From contig NZ_CP043506.1 of assembly GCF_008365315.1 (NCBI RefSeq), forward strand, positions 186,001 through 250,000: a stretch of DNA of 64,000 nucleotides, given 5' to 3'. The DNA comes from Acetobacter vaccinii. GTDB lineage: Bacteria; Pseudomonadota; Alphaproteobacteria; Acetobacterales; Acetobacteraceae. How positions within the stretch are numbered: the first letter of the stretch is position 1; each line of letters begins with the position of its first letter. The notes beneath the pieces were generated by a model. The model had not been told where the DNA came from. It saw only the letters and a program-made list of their open reading frames with translations, and did no database searches. The position numbers were made by a program, and so were the translations under genes. Below are positions 18,552 through 27,327 of the stretch, piece after piece.

Positions 18552-19397
18552 TTATTCGCGGAATGTGCTGTCCTCACCCCCCTGGGCGGACAGGTTGTCG
18601 CGCATGGCCAGAGCAGTATCGCGCACGACCGGGCCGTGCTCGCGCTCCAGCCGCCGGATGGTAAAGTGGGCTCGGGCCAAGGCGCGGTAATGGGCAAAAA
18701 ACGCCGCATTCAGCGATGCCCCACACAGAGCCCCCGCTACGGGCATAAGTTGCAGGGACAGCTTCTGCCCCAGTGCCAAGCCGTAATGGGAGGCCACTTC
18801 GGCAATCAGCATCACCACCGGGCGACCACGCAACACCGCGCGGGCGGAGAAATAACCCAGTTCGCTTTCCTCCCCATTCCGGCGGTTGGGAAAGGCACGC
18901 AGGGCAAATACTTCCAGACAGGCCTGTCGGGCGTCCGGGGTGCTCAGGTCCTCGCCTTCCTCCCGCGCGATGCGGGCAATTTCACGCATGATGGTCAGGG
19001 TCGTAAAGCCGACATCCGGCCCCAGCCCGGCCAGACCACCAAACCCGCCCACAGCGCCAGACACCGCCACGGCGGCATGGGTAGCGCGCGAGCGCCAGCG
19101 GGCTTCGGGCACAGTGGTGGCAGGGCCATTCATGCCCAGCACTGCTACGTCAAACGCGCGGGTAATGGCGGTTTCGGCCAGGTTGCGCAGTTTTTCCTCA
19201 ATCCCCGGCGCCATGCCAAGGCCACGCATGCCAATGCGTGCGGCGTGGCCTACAGCACCCCCCATAAGGTCGGCCAGGCGGACCAGAACACCACGCCCGG
19301 ACTCCACTGCGGCCAAGGCGTTTTCCAGTTCGCCAAGGTCGTGAATGCTGAGTGCGAGCGGTTTCAGCGCGCTGCCTGCTGTTTCCTTCGTGGTCAT
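18552..19397 (-). CDS. EcsC family protein
   Basis: A 281-residue protein of the EcsC family. The start ATG 19397 is chosen because an AGGAAAG element lies just upstream and the longer frame (to 19496) adds a Cys/Arg-rich, non-conserved extension. Recognisable features are IEEKLRNLAETAITRAFDVAV, the glycine-rich AVSGAVGGFGGLAGLGPDVGFTT segment (about 140-165), an FTTLTIMREIARIAREEGEDL helix and the LQLMPVAGALCGASLNAAFFAHYRALARAHFTIRRLE end. Function in Gram-negatives is unknown; EcsC in Bacillus is associated with an ABC transporter operon. It is divergent from the lipoprotein gene. Confidence 0.85.
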   Translation of the reverse strand: MTTKETAGSALKPLALSIHDLGELENALAAVESGRGVLVRLADLMGGAVGHAARIGMRGLGMAPGIEEKLRNLAETAITRAFDVAVLGMNGPATTVPEARWRSRATHAAVAVSGAVGGFGGLAGLGPDVGFTTLTIMREIARIAREEGEDLSTPDARQACLEVFALRAFPNRRNGEESELGYFSARAVLRGRPVVMLIAEVASHYGLALGQKLSLQLMPVAGALCGASLNAAFFAHYRALARAHFTIRRLEREHGPVVRDTALAMRDNLSAQGGEDSTFRE

Positions 19398-19646
19398 CCG
19401 TCTTCTTTCCTGCCTGCTATCACCCCGCCGCGCACAGGTGCCACAGGGTGGGAACGCCGCCGCAGCAACGTTGCATGTCCTTTTGTCTGGCCGCAACCAT
19501 AACAGGCACGCCCCACGAAAAACAGCGCAGCCAGTACCTCAGCCCCCCACCAGGAAGCAAACAGCGTTGTCTCACCTGCATGAAGCCCTTACACAACAGG
19601 GATGAGAATCTGGCGCACGCGCCCTGCCTTGCAAGGAGTTGCCACC

Positions 19647-20348
19647 ATGGCTGGTCTTCCAAACCCTTCCTTCTCCAGCACGTTGGGGGCCGTTGCCCGC
19701 CGCCGTGTGGCGGCCGGTCTGACCCTGCTGGGCGGGCTGATGCTGAGCGCTTGCGCCATAACACCCCAGCAGGAAGCCTATGAGGCAGCTTTGGCCAAAG
19801 CGCGCACGGCGCCCAGCCTGTGTGTGCCGGACATCTATGCCCCGCTGGTGGCGGAAGCTTACCTGAAAGCTCATGAAAACGGGTCTGCCGATGTGCGCGA
19901 CACCTCCAGCCTGCCCGATGCCCCCGCACCCAAGCTGGAAATTTCTAACGTTTCCACCCTACCGGACGTCAACTTCCCGCCCTATTCCCAGCGGGAATGC
20001 CGCATGACGGTCAAAGACGGTACCAACCCGCCCGAAACCGGGTTCCTGACCGTTGCCTACTTCATGCATGGGGGGCAGGTGGATTCCTCCCTCGCACGTT
20101 GGGATTCAGACGCCACAATTTCGCACTATTATGACGCGCTGAAGGAAAAGATCAGCAAAGGCGTGGACATGAACAACCCCACCCTTAAAGCCTGCATGGA
20201 ACACTACCCAGCCCTGCACCCCGACAGCACGGACCCCATTGTGCAGCAGGCCGCAGTCAGCCTGCGCGCCCTGCTTGTGCGCCGCTGCCTGGCCGACCAT
20301 GCCGCGTTGCAGAACCTCTATTCCGACATGTATTTCATCCACCGCTGA
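19647..20348 (+). CDS. Lipoprotein of unknown function
   Basis: A 233-residue putative lipoprotein. ATG 19647 has AAGGAG 10 bases upstream. The signal ends in the lipobox LSAC (Cys about residue 36), preceded by an Arg-rich ARRRVAAGL stretch. The mature part is rich in Asp/Pro and has scattered Cys residues (SLCVPD, QRECRM, LKACME, VRRCLA) that could form two disulfides. No domain recognised. It is followed 99 bases later by the DUF442 gene. Confidence 0.75.
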   Translation: MAGLPNPSFSSTLGAVARRRVAAGLTLLGGLMLSACAITPQQEAYEAALAKARTAPSLCVPDIYAPLVAEAYLKAHENGSADVRDTSSLPDAPAPKLEISNVSTLPDVNFPPYSQRECRMTVKDGTNPPETGFLTVAYFMHGGQVDSSLARWDSDATISHYYDALKEKISKGVDMNNPTLKACMEHYPALHPDSTDPIVQQAAVSLRALLVRRCLADHAALQNLYSDMYFIHR

Positions 20349-20447
20349 CCCACCGCCCGGCAGAATGCCCTGGCACCCCCTTTGCGGGGCCGGGCCAGAA
20401 GCGCATGCTGCCCACCCCGGCCACACCGCACAGGATTAAACGCCACC

Positions 20448-20783
20448 ATGCATTGCCATCATCTCAGCCCGGATTTTGCTGTTTCCCCGCAGATTTCTGT
20501 CAGTGACATTCCCACCATCCGCGCAGCAGGGTTCAAGACCGTGATCTGCAACCGCCCCGATGGTGAGGAAAAGAACCAGCCCGACACCGCCACGATCGCC
20601 AAGGCCGCGCAGGATGTCGGGCTTGTCTTTCTGGCGCTGCCCATCCAGGCCGGGCACCCGCCGTCATCCGATGTCGTGATTGAAACGCAGGAAGCCATCA
20701 ACACCCTGCCCGGCCCCATCTTTGCCTATTGCCGCACGGGCAATCGCTCGTCCCAGGCATGGACTCTGGCGACCCAGAAATAA
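20448..20783 (+). CDS. DUF442/TIGR01244 family phosphatase-like protein
   Basis: A 111-residue protein with a dual-specificity-phosphatase-like fold. From ATG 20448 it runs MHCHHLSPDFAVSPQISVSDI, typical of TIGR01244/DUF442 domains (the N-terminal domain of Blh, involved in sulfide or persulfide metabolism in other bacteria). The catalytic loop YCRTGNRSSQAW shows the Cx5R signature of Cys-dependent phosphatases (Cys and Arg present). Length fits the stand-alone family. Substrate is unknown. Confidence 0.85.
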   Translation: MHCHHLSPDFAVSPQISVSDIPTIRAAGFKTVICNRPDGEEKNQPDTATIAKAAQDVGLVFLALPIQAGHPPSSDVVIETQEAINTLPGPIFAYCRTGNRSSQAWTLATQK

Positions 20784-20789
20784 CATCAG

Positions 20790-20840
20790 CCCCCACACAT
20801 CCTGTCCGCAGGGGTATGGGGGGTGAGTTCACGTTTTTTT
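20790..20840 (+). terminator. Terminator after DUF442 gene
   Basis: CCCCCACAC (20790-20798) pairs with GTATGGGGG (20814-20822) with one mismatch, followed by a short GTGA/TCAC hairpin and seven Ts (20834-20840). A second imperfect 12-bp inverted repeat at 20847-20858/20867-20878 follows and may serve the convergent EVE gene. Confidence 0.6.
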
Positions 20841-20895
20841 GATAATCCTGTCAGACGGAAATAATCCCGCCTGACAGGCGTGGACTGCGGTAGTT

Positions 20896-21315
20896 TCAGG
20901 CAGGTTCCTGCCACCCGCCCATGTCACACAATCGTGCCCAGTGCTCGTCCGAAACCGGACAGACAGAAAGCCGGGACTGCCTGACAAGCGCCAGCTCCGC
21001 CAATGCGGGCTCTTCCTTGATCCGGGCCAGGGTCACCGGGTAGGGCATGGGGCCGACAGCCCGGACATCCACACACACCCAGTTCCCGCTCTCGGCCGTT
21101 GGGTCGGGATAGGCATCACGCACAATGTCCACCACACCGACAATCGCCCGCTGGACGTTGGAGTGATAAAAAAATGCGCGGTCACCTACCTTCATGGCGG
21201 CAAGGTTTTTCTTGGCCTGATGGTTGCGCACCCCTGTCCATGGCTCCACGCCATTGGCCACCTGTTCCGCCCAGCTAAAGGCGTCAGGCTCACTTTTAAC
21301 AAGCCAGTAGGCCAT
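20896..21315 (-). CDS. EVE domain-containing protein
   Basis: A 139-residue single-domain protein. MAYWLVKSEPDAFSWAEQ, WTGVRNHQAKKNLAAMKVGDRAFFYHSN and IVGVVDIVRDAYPDPTA are diagnostic of EVE (PUA-like) domains, thought to bind modified nucleobases in RNA or DNA. Length matches the family. It starts two bases after the YciI gene stop, so the two are one operon. The pairing of EVE and YciI genes is frequent in alphaproteobacteria. Confidence 0.95.
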   Translation of the reverse strand: MAYWLVKSEPDAFSWAEQVANGVEPWTGVRNHQAKKNLAAMKVGDRAFFYHSNVQRAIVGVVDIVRDAYPDPTAESGNWVCVDVRAVGPMPYPVTLARIKEEPALAELALVRQSRLSVCPVSDEHWARLCDMGGWQEPA

Positions 21316-21317
21316 GG

Positions 21318-21611
21318 CTACGCCACCATCTGCCCGTCGCGGAAGACCGCACGCAGGGGGCGCACCACAACGCTTTCAAACAGGTTGACCCCGGCGTAGG
21401 GGTCAGCCGCGGCAAACCCTTCAGCACTTTCGCGGTCTGGAACATCCAGCACAATCAGGCTGCCGGACGGGTTGCCCTGAGCATCCAGCTGCGGGCCCGC
21501 GAACTGAATGGACGCCTTGTGGCTTTCCAGAAACGCCAGATGTTGCGCGCGGGTGGCTTTACGCAGTTCCAGCGCACCAGGGCGATCTGTGCAGATAATG
21601 GCAAACAGCAC
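21318..21611 (-). CDS. YciI family protein
   Basis: A 97-residue protein of the YCII-related family (dimeric ferredoxin-like fold with His/Asp suggesting enzymatic activity). I chose the GTG at 21611, preceded by AAGGA at 8 bases; the frame extending to 21728 adds a Cys/Ser/Arg-rich stretch absent from relatives. Core features are LFAIICTDRPGALELRKATRAQHLAFLE, the conserved SLIVLDVPDRESAEGFAAADPYAGVNLF block with Asp-Pro-Tyr, and VVVRPLRAVF. Activity of the family is not known. Confidence 0.9.
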   Translation of the reverse strand: MLFAIICTDRPGALELRKATRAQHLAFLESHKASIQFAGPQLDAQGNPSGSLIVLDVPDRESAEGFAAADPYAGVNLFESVVVRPLRAVFRDGQMVA

Positions 21612-21726
21612 CGTATTTTTCCTTCCGCTTGTGTCGTCATGGCAGAACGCCCATGAAGAACTACGCCGTGTCAAGAGCCAGTTCGTCTTGTAAGGAAGGC
21701 GCGGGCAATCCCCTTCCATCGCGCGC

Positions 21727-22557
21727 ATGAATATGGAAAGGAGAACTGCCGAACATGACCAACCAGATGGAGCGGACCCCCTTTTGAGCGCCTCACCGTC
21801 CCTTGTCGCGCGGACTGGCGGTTTTTTTCACCGCTACGCCAATCCCGGCCGGTTTCTGAAACTGGGCGCACATCTTCAACCATGGCTGACCTGGCCAGCA
21901 CTGCTGCTGACACTGGGGGGGCTTGGCTGGGGGCTGTTTTTCTCCCCCGCGGACTGGCAGCAGGGCGATTCCGTGCGCATCATGTATGTGCATGTGCCTG
22001 CCGCCATGCTGGCCTCGGCCGGATATGCCGGGCTGGCGCTATGCGGCCTGCTGTCCCTGGTGTGGCGCCACCCGCTGGCTGACCTTGCTGCGGTCGAGAT
22101 CGGGCCGGTCGGAGCCTGCATAACCGCGCTGTGCCTGGCCACCGGGTCGCTCTGGGGCAAACCGATGTGGGGCACGTGGTGGGTCTGGGACGCCCGGCTG
22201 ACATCCGTGCTGGTACTGTTCTTCCTCTATCTGGGCCATATCGCCCTGATCCGCGCGTTTGATGACCCGCAACGCGGCTACCGGGCTGCTGCCATTCTGG
22301 CCCTGGCGGGCGCAGTGGACCTGCCGATCATCAAATTCAGCGTGCAGTGGTGGAACACCCTGCATCAGCCCGACAGCATTACCCTGACCGGGGCCCCCAC
22401 CATGTCCAGCTCCATGCTGTGGCCGCTGGCTCTGTCCACACTTGGGTTCTCACTCGGTTTTGCAGCCATTGTCGTGGCCCGCACGCGCGCCGCCGTCATG
22501 GAAAGCCGTATTCGGGCGCTGCTGTCCTCCCCCCGCCGCAAGGGACAGGCCCAATGA
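21727..22557 (+). CDS. ccmC: Heme exporter/handling protein CcmC
   Basis: Inner-membrane protein of System I cytochrome c maturation that presents heme to CcmE. It has up to 276 residues with six membrane segments, the WGTWWVWDARLTS tryptophan-rich heme motif (about 155-167), and the flanking conserved VHVPAAM. The first roughly 35 residues are not typical; family members begin near HRYANPGRF. A possible in-frame TTG at 21784 overlaps the stop of a 10-codon reading frame (21754-21786) that has its own GGAG. ccmD overlaps the end by four bases (ATGA). Confidence 0.93.
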   Translation: MNMERRTAEHDQPDGADPLLSASPSLVARTGGFFHRYANPGRFLKLGAHLQPWLTWPALLLTLGGLGWGLFFSPADWQQGDSVRIMYVHVPAAMLASAGYAGLALCGLLSLVWRHPLADLAAVEIGPVGACITALCLATGSLWGKPMWGTWWVWDARLTSVLVLFFLYLGHIALIRAFDDPQRGYRAAAILALAGAVDLPIIKFSVQWWNTLHQPDSITLTGAPTMSSSMLWPLALSTLGFSLGFAAIVVARTRAAVMESRIRALLSSPRRKGQAQ

Positions 22558-22718
22558 CCCATCTTCCCTATATTCTGGCCAGCTACGGGCTGGCTGCTGC
22601 CATGGCTATTGTGCTCTCCCTTGGGGCGGCTCTCCGCCTGCGCCGCGCCCGCGCCCGGCTGGCAGCCCTTGAGCAGACAGCAACCCCACGCCCCGTACAG
22701 GCTACCCCCGCATCATGA
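22554..22718 (+). CDS. ccmD: Heme exporter protein CcmD
   Basis: A 54-residue single-helix inner-membrane protein that joins the CcmABC complex and helps release holo-CcmE. Sequence: THLPYILASYGLAAAMAIVL forms the helix start, followed by the basic RLRRARARLAALE segment, both typical of CcmD. It overlaps ccmC and ccmE by four bases each (ATGA). It was found by position and pattern. Confidence 0.92.
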   Translation: MTHLPYILASYGLAAAMAIVLSLGAALRLRRARARLAALEQTATPRPVQATPAS

Positions 22719-23245
22719 CCCGCAAGACCCGTCGCCTCTGGCTTGTTATCGCCTGTGTCGCCTGCCTTGGTACTGCGGCAGGGCTTATCCTGCGGGCTTT
22801 TTCCTCCGATATCGTGTTTTTTGTCACGCCATCGCAGGTTGCCGCTGCCCCGCCGCCAGCTGACCGTGCTGTCAAGCTGGGGGGTATGGTTGTCGCAGGC
22901 TCTGTCCACCGCGAGCGTAAAGGTGAAACCCCAGTCGCCACCTTTGATGTCACAGACGGACAGGCTGCCGTAACCGTGCATTACGAAGGGATCCTGCCCG
23001 ACCTGTTCCGCGAAGGGCAGAGTGTTGTTGCCATTGGCACGGCCACGTCGGGGCATGACTTCACGGCCTCCGAAGTACTTGCCAAGCATGACGAGACCTA
23101 CATGCCCAAGGAAGTGGCAGAAGCCCTGAAAAAAGCAGGCAAATGGGACCCCCGCTTTGGCGCCCCCCCCAGTGCCGAAAGCTGGAACACCATGACCGTG
23201 CAGGACGCGCGCAAAAACATTGCCGCCCCCCCGGCTACCCCCTGA
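22715..23245 (+). CDS. ccmE: Cytochrome c maturation heme chaperone CcmE
   Basis: Periplasmic, membrane-anchored chaperone that binds heme covalently and delivers it to CcmF. It has 176 residues: an N-terminal helix (about 8-28), an OB-fold core (VKLGGMVVAGSVHR, ATFDVTDGQAAVTVHYEGILPDLFREGQSVVAIG), and the heme-binding LAKHDETYMPKEV segment with the HxxxY heme motif. Length fits. It sits between ccmD (ATGA overlap) and ccmF, 52 bases downstream. Confidence 0.96.
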   Translation: MTRKTRRLWLVIACVACLGTAAGLILRAFSSDIVFFVTPSQVAAAPPPADRAVKLGGMVVAGSVHRERKGETPVATFDVTDGQAAVTVHYEGILPDLFREGQSVVAIGTATSGHDFTASEVLAKHDETYMPKEVAEALKKAGKWDPRFGAPPSAESWNTMTVQDARKNIAAPPATP

Positions 23246-23297
23246 TACAGACCAGAACCGCGAGAATTTTGTTTTCTGACATGCCAAGCGCCACACA

Positions 23298-25283
23298 ATG
23301 CTGAGCCCTGAACTCGGACACTACGCCCTTGCCCTGGCCTGCGTGCTGGCTGCCGTGCAGGGTATCCTCCCCCTTATTGGTGCGCACCGGCGCGATGTGC
23401 GGCTGATGGGGCTGGCCCCTGGCCTGGCCTGTGGGCAGTTTATTGCCCTTGTGGCCTCCTTTGCCTGCCTGATCCATGCGGCTGTCACGGACGATTTTTC
23501 GGTCCAGAACGTGGCGGCCAACAGTGCTGTCTCCAAGCCGCTGCTGTATAAAATTACCGGCGTGTGGGGCAACCACGAAGGCTCCATTCTGCTCTGGGCG
23601 CTTATTCTTGGCCTGTGCGGTGCGGCTGTGGCGGCTTTTGGGCGGTCCCTGCCATCTGCCCTGCGGGCGCGGGTGATTGCCGTACTAGGGCTGGTGGCCA
23701 CGGGGTTTGAGCTGTTCTGCCTGACAACATCAGACCCCTTTGCCCGCGTCTGGCCCGCCCCGCTGGATGGCCAGGGCATGAACCCCCTGTTGCAAGACCC
23801 CGGTCTGGCCTTCCACCCGCCTATTCTCTACACCGGCTATGTCGGCTTTGCCGTGCCGTTTGCCTTTGCCATCGCAGCCCTGATGGAAGGGCGTGTGGAT
23901 GCCGCCTGGGGCCGCTGGGTACGCCCCTGGGCCGTGGCTGCCTGGTGCTTTCTGACATGCGGTATCGCCATGGGATCATGGTGGTCTTACTACGTGCTGG
24001 GCTGGGGCGGTTACTGGTTCTGGGACCCGGTGGAAAATGCCTCCCTCATCCCATGGCTGACAGGCACGGCACTGATCCATTCCGCCATTGTTGTGGAAAA
24101 ACGCGAGGCACTGAAAATCTGGACCGTGCTGCTGGCCATTGGCACATTCTCCTTTTCGCTCTCTGGTACGTTTCTGGTCCGCTCAGGCATCCTCAACTCC
24201 GTGCATGCCTTTGCCAATGACCCCGCGCGGGGTGTGTTCATTCTGGGCCTGCTGGGACTGGTTATCGGTGGGTCGTTCCTGCTGTTTGCCTACCGCGCAC
24301 CGTCGCTGACGGCGGGTGGTCTGTTTGCCCCCGTCTCGCGCGAGGGGGCTCTGGTGCTCAACAACATCCTGCTCTGCTCTCTCTGCGCTGTGGTGCTGAC
24401 TGGCACGATGTACCCGCCGTTCATGGCGCTGCTGGCGGGACGCACGCTGTCCGTGGGCAAACCTTTCTTTGACGCCACGACCATCCCGCTGGCGCTGCCG
24501 CTATTCATTTTCATGGGGTTTGGCCCGATGCTGCCGTGGAAGCGGGCGCACCTGTGGCCGGTGCTGAACAAGCTCTGGCTGGCCACCGGGCTGACAGGTG
24601 TTGCCGCCCTGATTGCCGCACGGAACCTGTCTGGCGCGCTGCCGGTACTGTGTGCAGCAGCGGCTGTGTGGATTATCGCAGCAAGTGTGTCCGATATTGC
24701 AGGGCGGATTGCCCTGTTGCGTGCCCCCCTGCTGACAAGCCTTGCCCGCGCCCGCGCCCTGCCCCGCTCCATTATTGGCGCAGCCATAGCCCATGCCGGA
24801 GTTGGCATTACAGTGCTGGGGCTTGCCGCCATGTCGCAGGCACAGCACCTGATTGTCGAAGTGCCGGTTGGCACCACCGAACATCTGGCCGGGTATGACT
24901 GGACCCTGACAGATGTGCGGGAAGAACCCGGCCCCAACTACACTGCCCTGACTGCCACGCTGGAAGTCCGCCGTGGGGGGGCTGTCATCGCGCTGCTCCG
25001 CCCCTCCAAACGCAGCTTCAACAGCCAGAACCAGACCACCACCGACGTTGCTATCCACACCAATCTGCTGGCTGACCTTTATGGTGTGCTGGGTGACAAG
25101 CACGGAACAGATGCCAACCCAACCTACGTACTGCGGCTGCATTACAACCCGCTGGCCCCATGGATGTGGCTGGGGGCGTTGGTGATGGCATTTGGGGGCG
25201 CACTCTCCCTTTCCGACAGGCGTGTCCGTATAGGTGCTCCGCAACGGGCTCGGCTTTCCTCCACAAAGACAGGTGCGGCATGA
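23298..25283 (+). CDS. ccmF: Heme lyase CcmF
   Basis: Integral membrane heme lyase that attaches heme to apocytochrome c together with CcmH. It has 661 residues with many hydrophobic helices and the WWD-type motif GWGGYWFWDPVENASLIPWL (about 233-255). KITGVWGNHEGSILLW and PFMALLAGRTLSVGKPFF are other family signatures, with periplasmic domain VPVGTTEHLAGYDWTLTDVREEPGPNY near the end. Its stop overlaps the start of ccmG (ATGA), showing tight coupling. Confidence 0.97.
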   Translation: MLSPELGHYALALACVLAAVQGILPLIGAHRRDVRLMGLAPGLACGQFIALVASFACLIHAAVTDDFSVQNVAANSAVSKPLLYKITGVWGNHEGSILLWALILGLCGAAVAAFGRSLPSALRARVIAVLGLVATGFELFCLTTSDPFARVWPAPLDGQGMNPLLQDPGLAFHPPILYTGYVGFAVPFAFAIAALMEGRVDAAWGRWVRPWAVAAWCFLTCGIAMGSWWSYYVLGWGGYWFWDPVENASLIPWLTGTALIHSAIVVEKREALKIWTVLLAIGTFSFSLSGTFLVRSGILNSVHAFANDPARGVFILGLLGLVIGGSFLLFAYRAPSLTAGGLFAPVSREGALVLNNILLCSLCAVVLTGTMYPPFMALLAGRTLSVGKPFFDATTIPLALPLFIFMGFGPMLPWKRAHLWPVLNKLWLATGLTGVAALIAARNLSGALPVLCAAAAVWIIAASVSDIAGRIALLRAPLLTSLARARALPRSIIGAAIAHAGVGITVLGLAAMSQAQHLIVEVPVGTTEHLAGYDWTLTDVREEPGPNYTALTATLEVRRGGAVIALLRPSKRSFNSQNQTTTDVAIHTNLLADLYGVLGDKHGTDANPTYVLRLHYNPLAPWMWLGALVMAFGGALSLSDRRVRIGAPQRARLSSTKTGAA

Positions 25284-25855
25284 CAACACCCCCCAGCCCC
25301 CCGACACGCCGCCGCCTGCTCATGGCCCTGCCTCTGGTCGGGGTGGGAGCCGTAGGCGTTGGGTTTTGGAAAATGCTCTCGGGCATGCAAAACGGTGCCT
25401 TTAACCCGCACGACATTAACGCCCCCGTGCTGGACCGCCCTGTGCCCGACTGTACCCTGCCCGGCCTGCCCCCGCAGGACGGCTTTGGCACGGCAGAGCT
25501 GCGGGCTCTAACTGCGCCCGTGCTGGTCAATTTTTTTGCATCTTGGTGCATCCCCTGCCTTGCGGAAATGCCCACGCTGATGACCCTTAAAGACAGGCTC
25601 CCCCTGTGGGGCATTGCCTATAAGGACAAGCCGGATAACGCGGCTGGCTTCCTGCGACATTCGGGCAACCCCTTTACCCGGCTCGGACAGGATAGTGCAG
25701 GCCGCGTGGGCATAGACTGGGGTATTTCTGGCGTGCCAGAGTCCTTTCTGGTCGGCCCCGGTGGCATTATCCGCTGGCATAGTGCCGCCCCCCTGACGGA
25801 AGACACCATAACCAGCACCATCCTGCCTCTGGCCCAGAAGCTGCGGACACCATGA
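25280..25855 (+). CDS. ccmG: Thiol:disulfide interchange protein CcmG (DsbE)
   Basis: Periplasmic membrane-anchored thioredoxin-like reductant that keeps apocytochrome c haem-binding cysteines reduced. It has 191 residues from ATG 25280. An N-terminal helix (about 13-30) is followed by the thioredoxin domain with active site FFASWCIPCLAEMP (WCxxC) and VPESFLVGPGGII (cis-Pro). The redox motif is WCIPC where most relatives have WCVPC, a conservative change. It overlaps both ccmF and ccmH. Confidence 0.96.
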   Translation: MTTPPSPPTRRRLLMALPLVGVGAVGVGFWKMLSGMQNGAFNPHDINAPVLDRPVPDCTLPGLPPQDGFGTAELRALTAPVLVNFFASWCIPCLAEMPTLMTLKDRLPLWGIAYKDKPDNAAGFLRHSGNPFTRLGQDSAGRVGIDWGISGVPESFLVGPGGIIRWHSAAPLTEDTITSTILPLAQKLRTP

Positions 25856-26334
25856 CACCACGCCGCACACTAACAGCCCTGCTGGCAGCCATGGTCCTGG
25901 TCCTGACCCCAAGCTTTGGTCTGGCGGTGGATGACCCGGCGGAAATGCTACCCGACCCACAGGCGGAAAGCCGGGCCGAGGCCATAGGCGCACAGCTACG
26001 CTGTCTGGTCTGCCAGAACGAATCCATTGAGGACAGCAGTGCAGGACTAGCGCGTGACCTGCGCCGCGTTGTGCGCGAGCATGTCGCCAAAGGTGAAAGC
26101 AACCAGCAGATCATGGACTGGATGGTCAGCCGGTATGGTGCCTTCATCCGGCTACGCCCTGCTTTTTCCCTAGGCACGCTGCTGTTGTGGAGCATGCCCG
26201 CTCTGGCCTTGTTGATCGGGTGTGCTGCGGCCTTTGTGTTTTATCGCCGCCGGGCCACAGCCCCACCACCCCCGCCACTGACCGAGGATGAAAAAGCCCG
26301 CCTGGCCTCGCTGACAAAGGACGGACCCGCATGA
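25852..26334 (+). CDS. ccmH: Cytochrome c-type biogenesis protein CcmH
   Basis: Apocytochrome-binding/thioreductase component acting with CcmG and CcmF. It has 160 residues: a signal or anchor (1-25), then LRCLVCQNESIEDSSAGLARDLR, the conserved LRCxxCQ motif with both redox cysteines, a short helical domain and a second transmembrane helix (about 110-130) ending with FYRRR. It overlaps ccmG and ccmI by four bases each. Confidence 0.96.
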   Translation: MTPRRTLTALLAAMVLVLTPSFGLAVDDPAEMLPDPQAESRAEAIGAQLRCLVCQNESIEDSSAGLARDLRRVVREHVAKGESNQQIMDWMVSRYGAFIRLRPAFSLGTLLLWSMPALALLIGCAAAFVFYRRRATAPPPPPLTEDEKARLASLTKDGPA

Positions 26335-27062
26335 TCTGGCTTTCCATCGCCGCACTCAGCCTTCTGGCGCTGGCACCAGCCATATGGGCGCTCCTTCGTC
26401 GCCAGCATGTCCTGCATGACGAACGCACAGCCGCGCTGACCCTGCACGAAGCCCAGTTGGGCGAGGTCGAGCGTGACCTGACAATCGGCCTGATTGCCCC
26501 CGAGGAACACGCCGTGGCCCGGCTGGAAATCCAGCGCCGTATTCTGGCCGCCGACATGGCCCCCACAGGCGGCAGCACGGCCAGTTCAACCCGTCTGGCG
26601 TGGCTGGGTCTGACCCTGACACCCATTGCAGCAACCCTGCTGTACCTGACCAATGGCTACCCCACCCTGCCTGCCCAGCCCCTTGCCCCGCGCCTTGCCG
26701 CACAACAGGCGCAGGCTGGCCGGGAAGATGCCATTGTCGCACAGCTCAGACAGGCTCTAACCACCCTACCAGACACCGACCCCAACCGCAGGCAGGGGTA
26801 TCTGCTTTTAGGGCAGGCAGAAGCCGCGCGTGATCATTACGAGGAAGCCGCACAGGCCTGGGGCCATGCGCTGGCTCTTGGGTTTGAACCGGAACTGGCT
26901 GCCCGCACGGCAGAAGCCATGACACGGGCCAGCCACCGCGTAACGCCCGAAGCTCTGGCCCTGTTCCGTAAGGCGCTGGATACCGCCCCAAAGACCGTAC
27001 CATGGCGCGATGCGGCACAGGCCCGCATTGCTCAGGGCGAGCACGATCAGGATAACCCCTGA
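26331..27062 (+). CDS. ccmI: c-type cytochrome biogenesis protein CcmI
   Basis: Apocytochrome c chaperone with an N-terminal membrane part and C-terminal TPR domain. It has 243 residues. Helices 1 (about 1-21) and 2 (about 83-103) enclose a helical stretch (DERTAALTLHEAQLGEVERDLTIG and DLEIQRRI-like positions), typical of CcmI. TPR-like helices (PNRRQGYLLLGQAEAARDHYEEAAQAWGHAL) follow. This is shorter than many (about 300-450), so the TPR domain appears reduced. It ends the operon with a clear terminator. Confidence 0.9.
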   Translation: MIWLSIAALSLLALAPAIWALLRRQHVLHDERTAALTLHEAQLGEVERDLTIGLIAPEEHAVARLEIQRRILAADMAPTGGSTASSTRLAWLGLTLTPIAATLLYLTNGYPTLPAQPLAPRLAAQQAQAGREDAIVAQLRQALTTLPDTDPNRRQGYLLLGQAEAARDHYEEAAQAWGHALALGFEPELAARTAEAMTRASHRVTPEALALFRKALDTAPKTVPWRDAAQARIAQGEHDQDNP

Positions 27063-27080
27063 TCCCTTTGCTTGCGTCTG

Positions 27081-27113
27081 AACCGTGCCTGCCCCTTCAG
27101 GCAGGCACGGTTT
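27081..27113. terminator. Terminator after the ccm operon
   Basis: A 13-bp perfect stem, AACCGTGCCTGCC (27081-27093) with GGCAGGCACGGTT (27100-27112), loop CCTTCA, followed by T. Lies 20 bases after the ccmI stop. Strong intrinsic terminator for the plus-strand operon. Confidence 0.88.
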
Positions 27114-27327
27114 GGCGCTTGTATTTCTTGCAAATGACTAAACTCTAAAGGGCTTATTCCGTAGCGGTTTCACCGGGAGCGATAACGCTTGCCGGAACCC
27201 CGGCCGTGCATCCGGGATGCATCCGTAAGACCGGACACGCTATCCCCAACAGCAGCCCCATACAGCTGTGGGACTTTTGCGGGGCCTTGCCTTAGCAGTC
27301 CGCAAGCAGCACAGCCTCAAGCCTCGC

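Noticed and set aside
27114..27327. Gene or structured RNA after the ccm terminator
   Set aside because: Several small palindromes occur (for example around GGATGCATCC), but no frame with a start and ribosome site and no recognisable RNA fold.
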